Shown: positions 18,121 to 25,978 of the stretch, one piece after another
Layout of the letters: every line of letters begins with the position of its first letter
Position numbering within the stretch: the first letter of the stretch is position 1
Source of the DNA: Exobacillus caeni
Lineage (GTDB): Bacteria; Bacillota; Bacilli; Bacillales; Guptibacillaceae
Length of the DNA stretch: 64,000 bases
Reading direction: 5' to 3'
Assembly (NCBI RefSeq): GCF_005747095.1
Contig: NZ_SWLG01000009.1
Location: 62,001 to 126,000 of the forward strand
Position numbers and translations under genes: made by a program
The notes under the pieces: model-generated
The model's input: the letters and a program-made list of their open reading frames with translations, nothing else
What the model was told of the DNA's origin: nothing
The model's database searches: none

Positions 18121-20157
18121 ATGGCGTTAAAAGATTTTTCAGTATTAGTTTCAGTCATCATGATCGTCGTGATGATGGTTATTCCTTTTCCTCCTCTTTT
18201 GTTGGATTTCTTAATCATGTTGAACATCAGCCTTGCGATCACGATTATATTAGTGGCGATGAACACGAAGGAAGCGTTGCAGTTTTCGATTTTCCCTTCG
18301 CTATTGCTATTAACGACATTGTTCCGCCTGGGGCTTAACGTTTCGACGACCCGATCGATTCTAACGAACAAAACGGGAGGGGAAGTGATCGAGACATTCG
18401 GCTCTTTCGTGGTAGGAGGCAGCGTTGTCATCGGTTTTCTAGTCTTCTTAATCCTCGTGATCATCCAGTTTATCGTTATTACAAAAGGATCTGAACGTGT
18501 TGCAGAGGTCGCTGCCCGCTTTACGTTAGATGCGATGCCAGGGAAACAAATGAGCATCGATGCAGACTTGAACGCTGGAATGATCTCTGATAAAGACGCA
18601 AGAGAGCGCCGCCGTAAAATCGAGCAGGAAGCGGATTTTTACGGAGCGATGGATGGTGCGAGCAAGTTCGTAAAAGGGGATGCGATCGCCGGAATCGTCA
18701 TAACGGTAATCAATATTATCGGTGGGTTGATCATCGGAATCGTTGTTCATAAAATGCCTGTCGGCGAAGCTGCTTCAACTTTTACGCTATTATCGATCGG
18801 GGACGGCCTTGTCAGCCAGATTCCGGCACTGTTGATCTCGACTGCAACAGGTATCGTCGTGACCCGTGCTGCCTCGGACGGAAACCTTGGAACAGATATC
18901 ACCGGGCAAATCTTCGCTTATCCGAAGCTGTTATATATCGTTGCAGCAGTAGTAGGCCTGATCGGGGTCGCTACGCCTATCAGCCCGATGTTAACCTTCC
19001 CGATCGCCGGGATCATCGCTTTTGCTGGATATCAGATGCAGCGAAACCTTGAACAGGCGGAAGAGCATGCCGAGACTGCTGCAGGGGAAGAAGAGGCAGA
19101 AGAACTGAAGAGCCCTGAGAGTGTAACAGGCCTGCTCACGATCGATCCGATCGAATTTGAGTTTGGCTATGGTCTTATTCCGCTTGCCGATAAAAATCAG
19201 GGCGGAGATTTACTGGACCGTGTCATCATGATCAGGAGGCAGCTTGCGATCGAGCTTGGCATCGTCGTTCCGGTCATCCGGATCCGTGATAACATCCAGC
19301 TCCAGCCTGATGAATACGTGATCAAGATAAAAGGAAACAGGGTCGCAGGCGGAGAGATTCACCTTGATCAATACATGGCGATGAGTGCCGGGATTGAAGA
19401 CGAAACGATCAGAGGCATCGAGACAATAGAGCCAGCATTCGGCTTGCCGGCACTGTGGGTGAACGAAGAAATGAAGGATAGGGCTGAGCTCTCAGGTTAT
19501 ACCATCGTCGATCCGCCGTCTGTCGTCTCTACACATCTGACAGAAGTGATCAAAAACCATGCCCATGAACTGTTAACAAGGCAAGAAGTGAAATCTTTGA
19601 TCGATAACATCAAAGAGACAGCACCTGCTGTTGTGGAAGAGCTGATACCTAACCTGATGACGCTTGGAGAAGTGCAGAAGGTGTTGATGAGGTTGTTGAA
19701 AGAAAAAGTATCGATTCGAAACCTGGGCGTTATTCTTGAAACGCTGGCTGATTATTCACCGAAAGCAAAGGATCCCGATCTTTTAGCAGAATATGCGAGA
19801 CAGGCGTTATCAAGGCAGATTACCTCGCAATATATTAATCCGGGAGAATCACTGAAGGTTTTGACGGCAGGTGCAAGTGTCGAAAAATTGATGGCTGAAT
19901 CGATCCAGCATACCGAACATGGAAACTATCTGTCGCTTGATCCGGAAACGTCCCAGAAAATCTACCAGATGGTGCTCGATCAGGTCAACCGTTTGCAGCA
20001 ATCTGGCATTCAACCTGTTTTGTTAACATCTCCTGCGATCCGGATGTACCTGAGGCAATTCCTTGAGCGATATATGCCTGACTTGCCGGTATTATCATAT
20101 AACGAACTTGAGCCAGATGTAGAAGTACAGAGTGTTGGGGTGGTGAACGTAACATGA
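18121..20157 (+). CDS. flhA: Flagellar export gate protein FlhA
   Basis: A 678-residue protein. The N-terminal half holds about eight membrane helices and the FHIPEP signature region (FRLGLNVSTTRSILTNKTGG, then FVVGGSVVIGFLVFLILVII). The C-terminal cytoplasmic domain is the docking platform for chaperone-substrate complexes and the FliJ stalk. It starts one base after the flhB stop behind GGGAGGAGG and overlaps flhF by 4 bp. Confidence 0.97.
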   Translation: MALKDFSVLVSVIMIVVMMVIPFPPLLLDFLIMLNISLAITIILVAMNTKEALQFSIFPSLLLLTTLFRLGLNVSTTRSILTNKTGGEVIETFGSFVVGGSVVIGFLVFLILVIIQFIVITKGSERVAEVAARFTLDAMPGKQMSIDADLNAGMISDKDARERRRKIEQEADFYGAMDGASKFVKGDAIAGIVITVINIIGGLIIGIVVHKMPVGEAASTFTLLSIGDGLVSQIPALLISTATGIVVTRAASDGNLGTDITGQIFAYPKLLYIVAAVVGLIGVATPISPMLTFPIAGIIAFAGYQMQRNLEQAEEHAETAAGEEEAEELKSPESVTGLLTIDPIEFEFGYGLIPLADKNQGGDLLDRVIMIRRQLAIELGIVVPVIRIRDNIQLQPDEYVIKIKGNRVAGGEIHLDQYMAMSAGIEDETIRGIETIEPAFGLPALWVNEEMKDRAELSGYTIVDPPSVVSTHLTEVIKNHAHELLTRQEVKSLIDNIKETAPAVVEELIPNLMTLGEVQKVLMRLLKEKVSIRNLGVILETLADYSPKAKDPDLLAEYARQALSRQITSQYINPGESLKVLTAGASVEKLMAESIQHTEHGNYLSLDPETSQKIYQMVLDQVNRLQQSGIQPVLLTSPAIRMYLRQFLERYMPDLPVLSYNELEPDVEVQSVGVVNVT

Positions 20158-21314
20158 GGATTAAAAGATATGTTGTGAATCAGCTTCCGGAAGCAATGCC
20201 GATGATTCGAAAAGACCTCGGGGCAAACGCCTTGATTTTAGACACAAAAAAAATTAACACTGGCGGCTTTCTTGGTCTCTTTAAAAAGCAGAAGCTTGAG
20301 GTCATCGCAGCACTCGATCCTGTCAAAATGGAGCAGGACCATAAAGAAAAGGTGGCAGCAGCGTTAAAGCAGGAAAAGGCATTGCGGGCACAGGATAGCA
20401 GGAAGGACAGCGTAAAAGGGCAGTCTGATAATCCCGACATTGTGAACGAAATCAAAAGCATTAAGCAGTTTCTATTTGAAATGATGGAAACCGAACAGCT
20501 ACCAGAATCTCTTAAACAGCTGAACAACCTTCTTGAGGAACAGAATCTTACAAAGTCGATTCGTTCCAATCTTTTAGCGGTCATGGCCGAAAAAATGAAA
20601 GAGAAGCCTGGGTTAAGCACAGAAGCAATCCTTACGATAGCAAGACAAGAGCTTTTACATCGGCTGAAGTCACTTCCTGTTACGAGCTTAGACCCTAAAG
20701 CAAAGATGGTTTGTTTCGTTGGCCCGACTGGTGTTGGAAAAACAACTACTATTGCCAAGATCGCAGCAGAATACCTTTTGAATCAGCAGAAAAAAGTAGG
20801 CTTGATCACATCGGATACTTATAGAATAGCGGCGGTAGAACAGCTGCGCACCTATGCGAAGATACTCGGTATCCCGCTTGAGGTGATCCATTCAACGGAA
20901 GAGCTTAAGAAAGCAGTTTCAAAGCTGGAAGAGTGTGACGTGATTTTAATGGATACGGCAGGAAGAAATTATCAGCAGAAAAAGTATATTCACGATCTTG
21001 AGCAGCTGTTGAACGAACAAGATGCCATCCAGGTCAACCTTGTTATAAGTCTGACGGCAAAATATGAAGATATGCGCGATGTCGCTAAGAATTTTCAGCC
21101 AGTCGGAGTCGATCAGCTCATTTTTACGAAGAGAGATGAGACGAAATCTTACGGTTCCATCTTGAACCTGATCGATGAGTTTGATATGCCGCTAAGCTAT
21201 ATTACCAACGGGCAAAACGTTCCTGATGATATTACGGTTGCAACGCCAGAGCTGATTGTAGATTTAATACTGGGAGAAGATGGACATGATCGATCAAGCG
21301 AAAGCATTACGTGA
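20154..21314 (+). CDS. flhF: Flagellar positioning GTPase FlhF
   Basis: A 386-residue SRP-type GTPase that sets flagellar placement. It has an N-terminal basic segment (B domain), an N domain and a G domain with the P-loop FVGPTGVGKTTTIAKIA (about residue 190), followed by SDTYRIAAVEQLRTYAKI and DTAGRNYQQKKYI. It overlaps flhA and flhG by short stretches and works with the latter. Confidence 0.96.
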   Translation: MRIKRYVVNQLPEAMPMIRKDLGANALILDTKKINTGGFLGLFKKQKLEVIAALDPVKMEQDHKEKVAAALKQEKALRAQDSRKDSVKGQSDNPDIVNEIKSIKQFLFEMMETEQLPESLKQLNNLLEEQNLTKSIRSNLLAVMAEKMKEKPGLSTEAILTIARQELLHRLKSLPVTSLDPKAKMVCFVGPTGVGKTTTIAKIAAEYLLNQQKKVGLITSDTYRIAAVEQLRTYAKILGIPLEVIHSTEELKKAVSKLEECDVILMDTAGRNYQQKKYIHDLEQLLNEQDAIQVNLVISLTAKYEDMRDVAKNFQPVGVDQLIFTKRDETKSYGSILNLIDEFDMPLSYITNGQNVPDDITVATPELIVDLILGEDGHDRSSESIT

Positions 21315-22155
21315 GAAAGTGAAGAAAAAACAAACGCTCGAGCTCGGCGGTCAAAAGCGAAGCACGAGGGTCATTGCGGTCACGAGCGGAAAAGGTGGAG
21401 TCGGTAAGTCTAACTTTTCGTTGAACTTTGCATTGAGTTTAATACAACAGGGGAAAAAGGCGCTTATCTTTGATATGGATGTGGGATTAGCGAATATCGA
21501 TGTTCTGATGGGTCTGTCACCTGAGGAATCGATTATCTCCATGATAGAAAAGGATCTGGCGATAGAGGATGTTATCGAAACAGGGGCGAATGGCCTCCAG
21601 TTTCTTTCCGGGGGAAGCGGGCTCGCTTCTATAATGAAACTAAACGATGACCAACTGACTAAAATCCTGGATGAGCTGGGTTCTCTTCAGGGAAAAGTGG
21701 ATTACATCATTTTAGACACTGGTGCTGGAATATCTCAAGAAAATCTCAGGTTCCTGTTAGCTTCCGATGAAGTGATCCTGGTCATCAATCCTGAACCGAC
21801 ATCGATTACCGATGCATACGCTGTAGTGAAGATGCTTTATTCAAAGAACGAGAGTATCCAGGTAAAGCTCGTTGTGAACAGGTGCGTGACAGAAAAAGAG
21901 GGCCAGCAAACTTCTGCAAACTTTAAACGGGCAGTTGAGCAATTTTTAAGAAAAGAGATAGAGGTACTGGGATGGATTCCGGATGATAAACAGGTTCCGA
22001 TGGCGGTGAAACAACAAAAGCCATACCTGCTGGAATACCCGAAGTCTGATGCTGCAGTTTCAATGAACAATCTCGTCAGAACGTATCTTGATTTACCGGT
22101 CTCTTATAAATTAGGAGTAAAAGGGTTCCTTGCAAAGATGCTGTTTAATCGATAG
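21286..22155 (+). CDS. flhG: Flagellar number regulator FlhG (YlxH), MinD-like ATPase
   Basis: A 289-residue MinD/ParA-type ATPase. I chose ATG 21286, nine bases after GGGAG, over ATG 21280. It has a basic N-terminal peptide (QAKALREKVKKKQ) expected to stimulate FlhF GTPase, the deviant Walker A motif TSGKGGVGKSNFSLNFA (about residues 29-45), IFDMDVGLANIDVLMG and a C-terminal membrane-targeting helix (SYKLGVKGFLAKMLFNR). In B. subtilis cheB-A-W-C-D follow; here sigD starts 35 bp later. Confidence 0.95.
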   Translation: MIDQAKALREKVKKKQTLELGGQKRSTRVIAVTSGKGGVGKSNFSLNFALSLIQQGKKALIFDMDVGLANIDVLMGLSPEESIISMIEKDLAIEDVIETGANGLQFLSGGSGLASIMKLNDDQLTKILDELGSLQGKVDYIILDTGAGISQENLRFLLASDEVILVINPEPTSITDAYAVVKMLYSKNESIQVKLVVNRCVTEKEGQQTSANFKRAVEQFLRKEIEVLGWIPDDKQVPMAVKQQKPYLLEYPKSDAAVSMNNLVRTYLDLPVSYKLGVKGFLAKMLFNR

Positions 22156-22190
22156 AACACAGAGAGAATTGCTGAAAGGGTATAACGGGG

Positions 22191-22985
22191 GTGCAGCAAT
22201 TGAAAGCAAAGATGGATAAACAGACAATTGAATACTGGCAAAAGTGGAAAGAAGAAAAGGATGCGGAGGCAGGGGATTACCTTGCTAAGCTTTACCTTCC
22301 TCTTGTTGAAACGCTTGTCCAAAAATATTCAGCGGGGCTTCCTGTAACGGTGCGTAAAGACGACTTGTTGGGCTTCGCAACAGACGGCCTGCTGGATGCG
22401 ATTGAAAAATTCGATCTGGAACGAGACCTGAAATTCGAAACGTACGCAAGCTGGCGCATTAAAGGAGCTATCATCGACGGCTTGAGGAAAAACGATTGGG
22501 TTCCTCGTTCCGTTCGTGACAAAGTGCGGAAGATTGAAGAAGCCTATGCAGTGCTAGAGCAGGATAAATTGACCTCGGTAACAGATGAAGAAGTAGCAGA
22601 ATACCTGGGGATTTCTATAAAAGAGATGAACCAGGCAATGCAGGATGCTTCTTTATCGATCATGGTTTCGGTGGATGAGCCGGTTTATGAAGACGATGAA
22701 CACAAAACAGGCCGATTCAATCTGATCGAGAATGAAAATGCCGAAACGCCCGACCGCCATATTCATCAGCAATTCATTCAAGAGATTCTGCAAAAAACGA
22801 TCGAGCGGCTTCCAGAAAAAGAAAAGCTTATCGTATCTCTTGTTTATTTTGAGGAATTAAAGCTCACTGAGATCGCAGAAATCTTGGGGTTGTCCACATC
22901 ACGGATTTCCCAGCTGCACTCAAGAGCGATGATGAGGATGAAGGGCGCGCTGTCTAACCATAAAGAGCTAGTGCAAAACATGTAG
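22191..22985 (+). CDS. sigD: RNA polymerase sigma-D factor (motility)
   Basis: A 264-residue FliA/SigD-type sigma factor. The start may be GTG 22191 or TTG 22200. Region 2 is clear (FDLERDLKFETYASWRIKGA, then IIDGLRKNDWVPRSVRD), as is region 4 (ELKLTEIAEILGLSTSRISQ). It directs late flagellar genes and autolysins. Its position near the end of the operon matches B. subtilis. No anti-sigma FlgM is encoded in the window. Confidence 0.96.
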   Translation: MQQLKAKMDKQTIEYWQKWKEEKDAEAGDYLAKLYLPLVETLVQKYSAGLPVTVRKDDLLGFATDGLLDAIEKFDLERDLKFETYASWRIKGAIIDGLRKNDWVPRSVRDKVRKIEEAYAVLEQDKLTSVTDEEVAEYLGISIKEMNQAMQDASLSIMVSVDEPVYEDDEHKTGRFNLIENENAETPDRHIHQQFIQEILQKTIERLPEKEKLIVSLVYFEELKLTEIAEILGLSTSRISQLHSRAMMRMKGALSNHKELVQNM

Positions 22986-23002
22986 CAAAAGGATGAAGCA
23001 AA

Positions 23003-23449
23003 TTGATTTATTTTATCGTGATCAGCATTGTACTACACCTTGTGAGCCTGCTGGCAATCGTCATTCTTTTTCAAAAACAATCGCTATCATCGCCAGGTCA
23101 TTCTATGGAAGGAAACATAGAGGGGATAAAAGAAAGCATGGCCGGTTTTGTAAAAGAACTTGAACAGGAGAACCAGCTTCTCGCAGAAAAATTGATCCAG
23201 TACATAGATAGGAAGGAAGAAGCTTTAAGAGCAGATTTTTCCCTTAGCCAGAAGGATTCAGTGGCCATGCACGACGAATCACCTATAGAAGAGCAATCCG
23301 GGTCCGAAATAAATGATAGCCTCCAACCTGAAGAGCAAGTAATCCAGTTATATAAGCAGGGGTTTTCATCTCATCAGATTGCTTCCACTCTTAAAAAAGG
23401 AACAGGCGAGGTAGAGCTCATCATCAACATGTACAAGAAAAGAAAGTAG
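23003..23449 (+). CDS. swrB: SwrB-like protein (YlxL family)
   Basis: A 148-residue protein with one N-terminal membrane helix (IVISIVLHLVSLLAIVILF), a coiled coil and a C-terminal helix-turn-helix-like segment (QVIQLYKQGFSSHQIASTLK). It starts at TTG 23003, about 10 bases after AAAGGATG. SwrB in B. subtilis is the last gene of the fla/che operon and activates the export gate and basal body maturation. Sequence identity to SwrB looks low, and the call leans on position and architecture. Confidence 0.72.
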   Translation: MIYFIVISIVLHLVSLLAIVILFQKQSLSSPGHSMEGNIEGIKESMAGFVKELEQENQLLAEKLIQYIDRKEEALRADFSLSQKDSVAMHDESPIEEQSGSEINDSLQPEEQVIQLYKQGFSSHQIASTLKKGTGEVELIINMYKKRK

Positions 23450-23465
23450 ATAAGAGGCGATTAGG

Positions 23466-23900
23466 ATGCGCATTCAAAACCATATGAAAAATACAGTCGA
23501 CCTTACAAAGCCTGAAGGAAAAGGGAACAGGCAGTCAGCAAACTTTTCAACAGCTCTCAAACAATCGACGGAAAAGATGAAAATGGATAACCTGAACCGG
23601 CTTTTAGGCGATATCGAAGCTCAGGGCCAACGGTTGAACAAGTCCAAAACCTTTGAAAACCTGCTTGCTTATAAACGGATGGTGAAGCAGTTCATGGAAG
23701 AAGCGCTTCATGGTTTGGAGTTAACAGAGAAGCATAGCTTTAACGGCAGAGGGGAAAGCAGAACATTTAAGCTGGTGGAAGTAATCGAGCAGAAGCTAGT
23801 GGACCTGCAGGAAGAAGTGCTGGGTAAAGAACAAAAAGGGTTAGATGTCCTGGCATCAGTAGGCGAGATCAAAGGTCTGCTGGTTAACTTGTATATGTAA
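23466..23900 (+). CDS. YaaR-like protein (DUF327)
   Basis: A 144-residue soluble helical protein. The segment NLNRLLGDIEAQGQRLNKSK, then LLAYKRMVKQFMEEALHG, and the ending VGEIKGLLVNLYM fit the YaaR/DUF327 family. It is 16 bp behind the SwrB-like gene and so appears to be the last gene of the fla operon. In B. subtilis yaaR is not in this operon. I infer a possible role in flagellar assembly from position only. Confidence 0.72.
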   Translation: MRIQNHMKNTVDLTKPEGKGNRQSANFSTALKQSTEKMKMDNLNRLLGDIEAQGQRLNKSKTFENLLAYKRMVKQFMEEALHGLELTEKHSFNGRGESRTFKLVEVIEQKLVDLQEEVLGKEQKGLDVLASVGEIKGLLVNLYM

Positions 23901-24031
23901 ATGGTATGTACCTTTGCATGAAAGGGAAGGATGATATAGTGAAAAAGGCCTTGCCTCAAGTTAAACAATTAGCCTCATGAAAGTGTTTGGCATTTGTTTT
24001 ATACTTAAGTTTACAATTGAAGAAAAAATAA

Positions 24032-24060
24032 CCAGCCCTGGATATTCCGGGTTTTCTTTA
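24032..24060 (+). terminator. Probable terminator of the fla operon
   Basis: An imperfect stem (CCC at 24036-24038 with GGG at 24049-24051, plus inner pairs around one mismatch) is followed by TTTTCTTTA. It is the only terminator-like hairpin after the operon. The flanking 23901-24159 holds no gene. Confidence 0.45.
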
Positions 24061-24071
24061 TAGATAAAAAT

Positions 24072-24085
24072 AGAACATACGTTCG
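24072..24085. promoter_or_regulatory. LexA (SOS) box-like palindrome
   Basis: AGAACATACGTTCG has a perfect GAAC-N4-GTTC core, with ATAC fitting the R-N-R-Y spacer of the Bacillus LexA consensus. It is 74 bp upstream of the sigma-like gene at 24160. An exact 8-base palindromic core is expected about once by chance in a window of this size, so position is the main support. Confidence 0.4.
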
Positions 24086-24159
24086 AAATGAGGTTGTTTA
24101 ATTTACGAGTTATTCCACTTTATTAGATAAGAAGACGAAAGGAGGGTTGGATAAGGACA

Positions 24160-24762
24160 ATGGTTCATTATCCGTTTCAAGAAAAATACCCGCACAAAAA
24201 GAAGTTGTTTTTGGATTATATAAAAGGGAATGAGAAGTTTCTTTCCAACCCCTTGGTTCAGTCCTTTTTAGAGCATCCGGAAACGTATCGTTTGTTTGTA
24301 AAATCAGTCATTTTTTCAAATCCGGTGTATAAAGCAGAGATAAACAGCTCATTTAGGCAGTTTTTTGTAAAGGTGAGGTTTCTAGCATATGTTTCAAAAC
24401 TTATCAGGTACTATTGCATCAATTATGACCGCAAACAGAAACTCGAATGCTTAAGGTGCCTCCTCACATTGGATAAGCCTTTGAGCGTTGAAGAGGAGGG
24501 AGAAACGCTTGTAGACATTCTTGAAGGCAAGAGCCTGGAAGAGCCGTTTCTTGAAAATACTGTTGAAGGTTTAACAGATAAAAGGCTTTATTTCGCTTTT
24601 CAAAAATTAACCGGAAAGCAAAAGGAAGTGCTCCATTTAAGCTACGTATACGAGATGAAGGAAAATGAAATAGCTTCGATTAAAAAAATATCGCAGCAAG
24701 CAGTTTCGAGGATTAAGCAGCGAGCATTATCGAAGCTAAGAGCAAGTATAGGAGGGGTATAA
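24160..24762 (+). CDS. SigO (YvrI)-like sigma factor subunit
   Basis: A 200-residue protein whose C-terminus is a sigma-70 region 4 helix-turn-helix (FAFQKLTGKQKEVLHLSYVY, then EMKENEIASIKKISQQAVSR and IKQRALSKLRASI). The N-terminal two-thirds has no clear region 2. In B. subtilis the SigO/RsoA pair works as a split sigma factor: SigO supplies the -35-reading part and RsoA the region-2-like part. The order here (SigO-like, YvrJ-like, RsoA-like) supports the same system. ATG 24160 lies 14 bases after GGAGG, a long spacing. oxdC and yvrL, its known partners, are not in the window. Confidence 0.72.
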   Translation: MVHYPFQEKYPHKKKLFLDYIKGNEKFLSNPLVQSFLEHPETYRLFVKSVIFSNPVYKAEINSSFRQFFVKVRFLAYVSKLIRYYCINYDRKQKLECLRCLLTLDKPLSVEEEGETLVDILEGKSLEEPFLENTVEGLTDKRLYFAFQKLTGKQKEVLHLSYVYEMKENEIASIKKISQQAVSRIKQRALSKLRASIGGV

Positions 24763-24936
24763 ATGGTCGGTTTTCTTGATATTGCAGGACTGATCGGCAG
24801 TGTGAAAACAGTCGGCTTTCCGATTGTAATGGCTGTATACTTACTCGTTCGAATGGAAAAGCGGATCGAAGGGCTCGAAGCCTCACTGGAGAAAGTCATC
24901 GACCAAACGAAAAGCAGGGATAAACATGGAGAATAA
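24763..24936 (+). CDS. yvrJ: YvrJ-like small membrane protein
   Basis: A 57-residue protein starting directly after the stop codon of the upstream gene behind AGGAGGGGTATAA. It has one membrane segment (VGFPIVMAVYLLVRME) followed by a short charged coiled coil (EKRIEGLEASLEKVIDQTKS). This architecture matches the YvrJ family. Its role in the SigO system is not known to me. It overlaps the next gene by 11 bp. Confidence 0.72.
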   Translation: MVGFLDIAGLIGSVKTVGFPIVMAVYLLVRMEKRIEGLEASLEKVIDQTKSRDKHGE

Positions 24937-25159
24937 CTTTTACGAGTTGATTAACAGAGCAAAGTCTGATGATGAGGATGCGATCGTAAAGATTTTGGAG
25001 CTGCTGGAACCCAAGATACAATATGAAGTCAGGAAAACAGCGGAAAAACACAGAGAGGATTTGAAGCAGGAGTTAACGATAAAGCTTATTAAAACGATCA
25101 AAGAATTTGACCTGGATAATGTCCCTGACTTCGATAATTTTATGAAACAGAGAAAGTAG
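24926..25159 (+). CDS. RsoA-like sigma region-2 subunit
   Basis: A 77-residue protein resembling the helix-turn-helix/region-2-like partner of SigO. Diagnostic stretches are FYELINRAKSDDEDAIVKIL, then LEPKIQYEVRK and HREDLKQELTIKLIKTIKEF, which resemble sigma region 1.2-2.2 core-binding helices. It overlaps the yvrJ-like gene and is followed by a strong terminator, closing a three-gene unit. With no region 4 of its own, it would need the upstream subunit to recognise a promoter. Confidence 0.68.
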   Translation: MENNFYELINRAKSDDEDAIVKILELLEPKIQYEVRKTAEKHREDLKQELTIKLIKTIKEFDLDNVPDFDNFMKQRK

Positions 25160-25185
25160 AGCTGCTGGTTAACGGCAGCTTTTTA
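25160..25185 (+). terminator. Terminator of the split sigma cluster
   Basis: Perfect 6-bp stem AGCTGC/GCAGCT (25160-25165 and 25175-25180) directly followed by TTTT. Confidence 0.75.
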
Positions 25186-25270
25186 TGTTATTTAAGGAAT
25201 CTTTATTTGCTATTCTAATCAAAAGTTGCAACCTTTTATCCTCTAAATTCGTATATACATCGGAGGGTTG

Positions 25271-25978
25271 ATGAACGTGCTGACAATTAACATTAAGAAC
25301 GCCGGTTATCCTGATAATAAAGAAGCAATAAAAGATATGCAGTTCTCTGTGAACAAAGGAGAGTTAGTTGGACTGATTGGAGCTAATGGCGCAGGTAAAA
25401 GTACGACGATCAAAACGATCCTTGGATTACTAAAAGACGTTGACGGTACGGTTTCCTTTGAAGGAGAAAGCCGTTATGCGTATGTGCCGGAACATCCAGT
25501 CTTCTATGACAGCCTGACGCTATGGGAGCATCTTGAGCTCGCAGCTGCTTCATTCCAGCTGCAAACAGAGGAATGGATAGAGCGCGCAGAAAAGCTGTTA
25601 GTCTATTTTCGTTTAGAAAAAGAAAAGCATGAACTGCCATCCAGTTTTTCTAAAGGGATGAAGCAAAAGGTGATGTTAATAACAGCCTTTTTAATCCAGC
25701 CCGCTGTTTATATTATTGATGAACCTTTTATTGGACTCGATCCACGGGCGACAAAAGACTTTTTGTCACTCTTGATGAAAGAAAGGGAGCGGGGAGCAGC
25801 CATCTTGATGTCCACCCATGTGCTGGATACAGCAGAAAGGATTTGCGACCGGTTTTTGTTAATGGCAGGAGGCCGGCTTGTTGCCGAAGGAACGTTAACT
25901 GATATCCAACATACTTGCGGGTTGTCTGGAGCATCGTTGTTGGACTGCTTCGATAATATTCTGGAGCGTTCGTTATGA
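25271..25978 (+). CDS. EcsA-like ABC transporter ATP-binding protein
   Basis: A 235-residue ABC ATPase with Walker A GLIGANGAGKSTTIKT (about residue 37), signature SFSKGMKQKV (an SSFSKG variant of LSGGQ), Walker B VYIIDEPFIGLD and the switch histidine in MSTHVLDTAERIC. The start could be ATG 25271 or GTG 25277; the latter sits nine bases from GGAGGG. It overlaps an EcsB-like permease, so the pair forms an exporter like Ecs or YthPQ. The substrate is unknown; Ecs in B. subtilis affects secretion, competence and peptide export. Confidence 0.87.
   Translation: MNVLTINIKNAGYPDNKEAIKDMQFSVNKGELVGLIGANGAGKSTTIKTILGLLKDVDGTVSFEGESRYAYVPEHPVFYDSLTLWEHLELAAASFQLQTEEWIERAEKLLVYFRLEKEKHELPSSFSKGMKQKVMLITAFLIQPAVYIIDEPFIGLDPRATKDFLSLLMKERERGAAILMSTHVLDTAERICDRFLLMAGGRLVAEGTLTDIQHTCGLSGASLLDCFDNILERSL

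Noticed and set aside
671-23900. Many open frames antisense or out of frame within flagellar genes
   Set aside because: They lie fully inside well-conserved genes, lack ribosome sites and encode no recognisable motifs.
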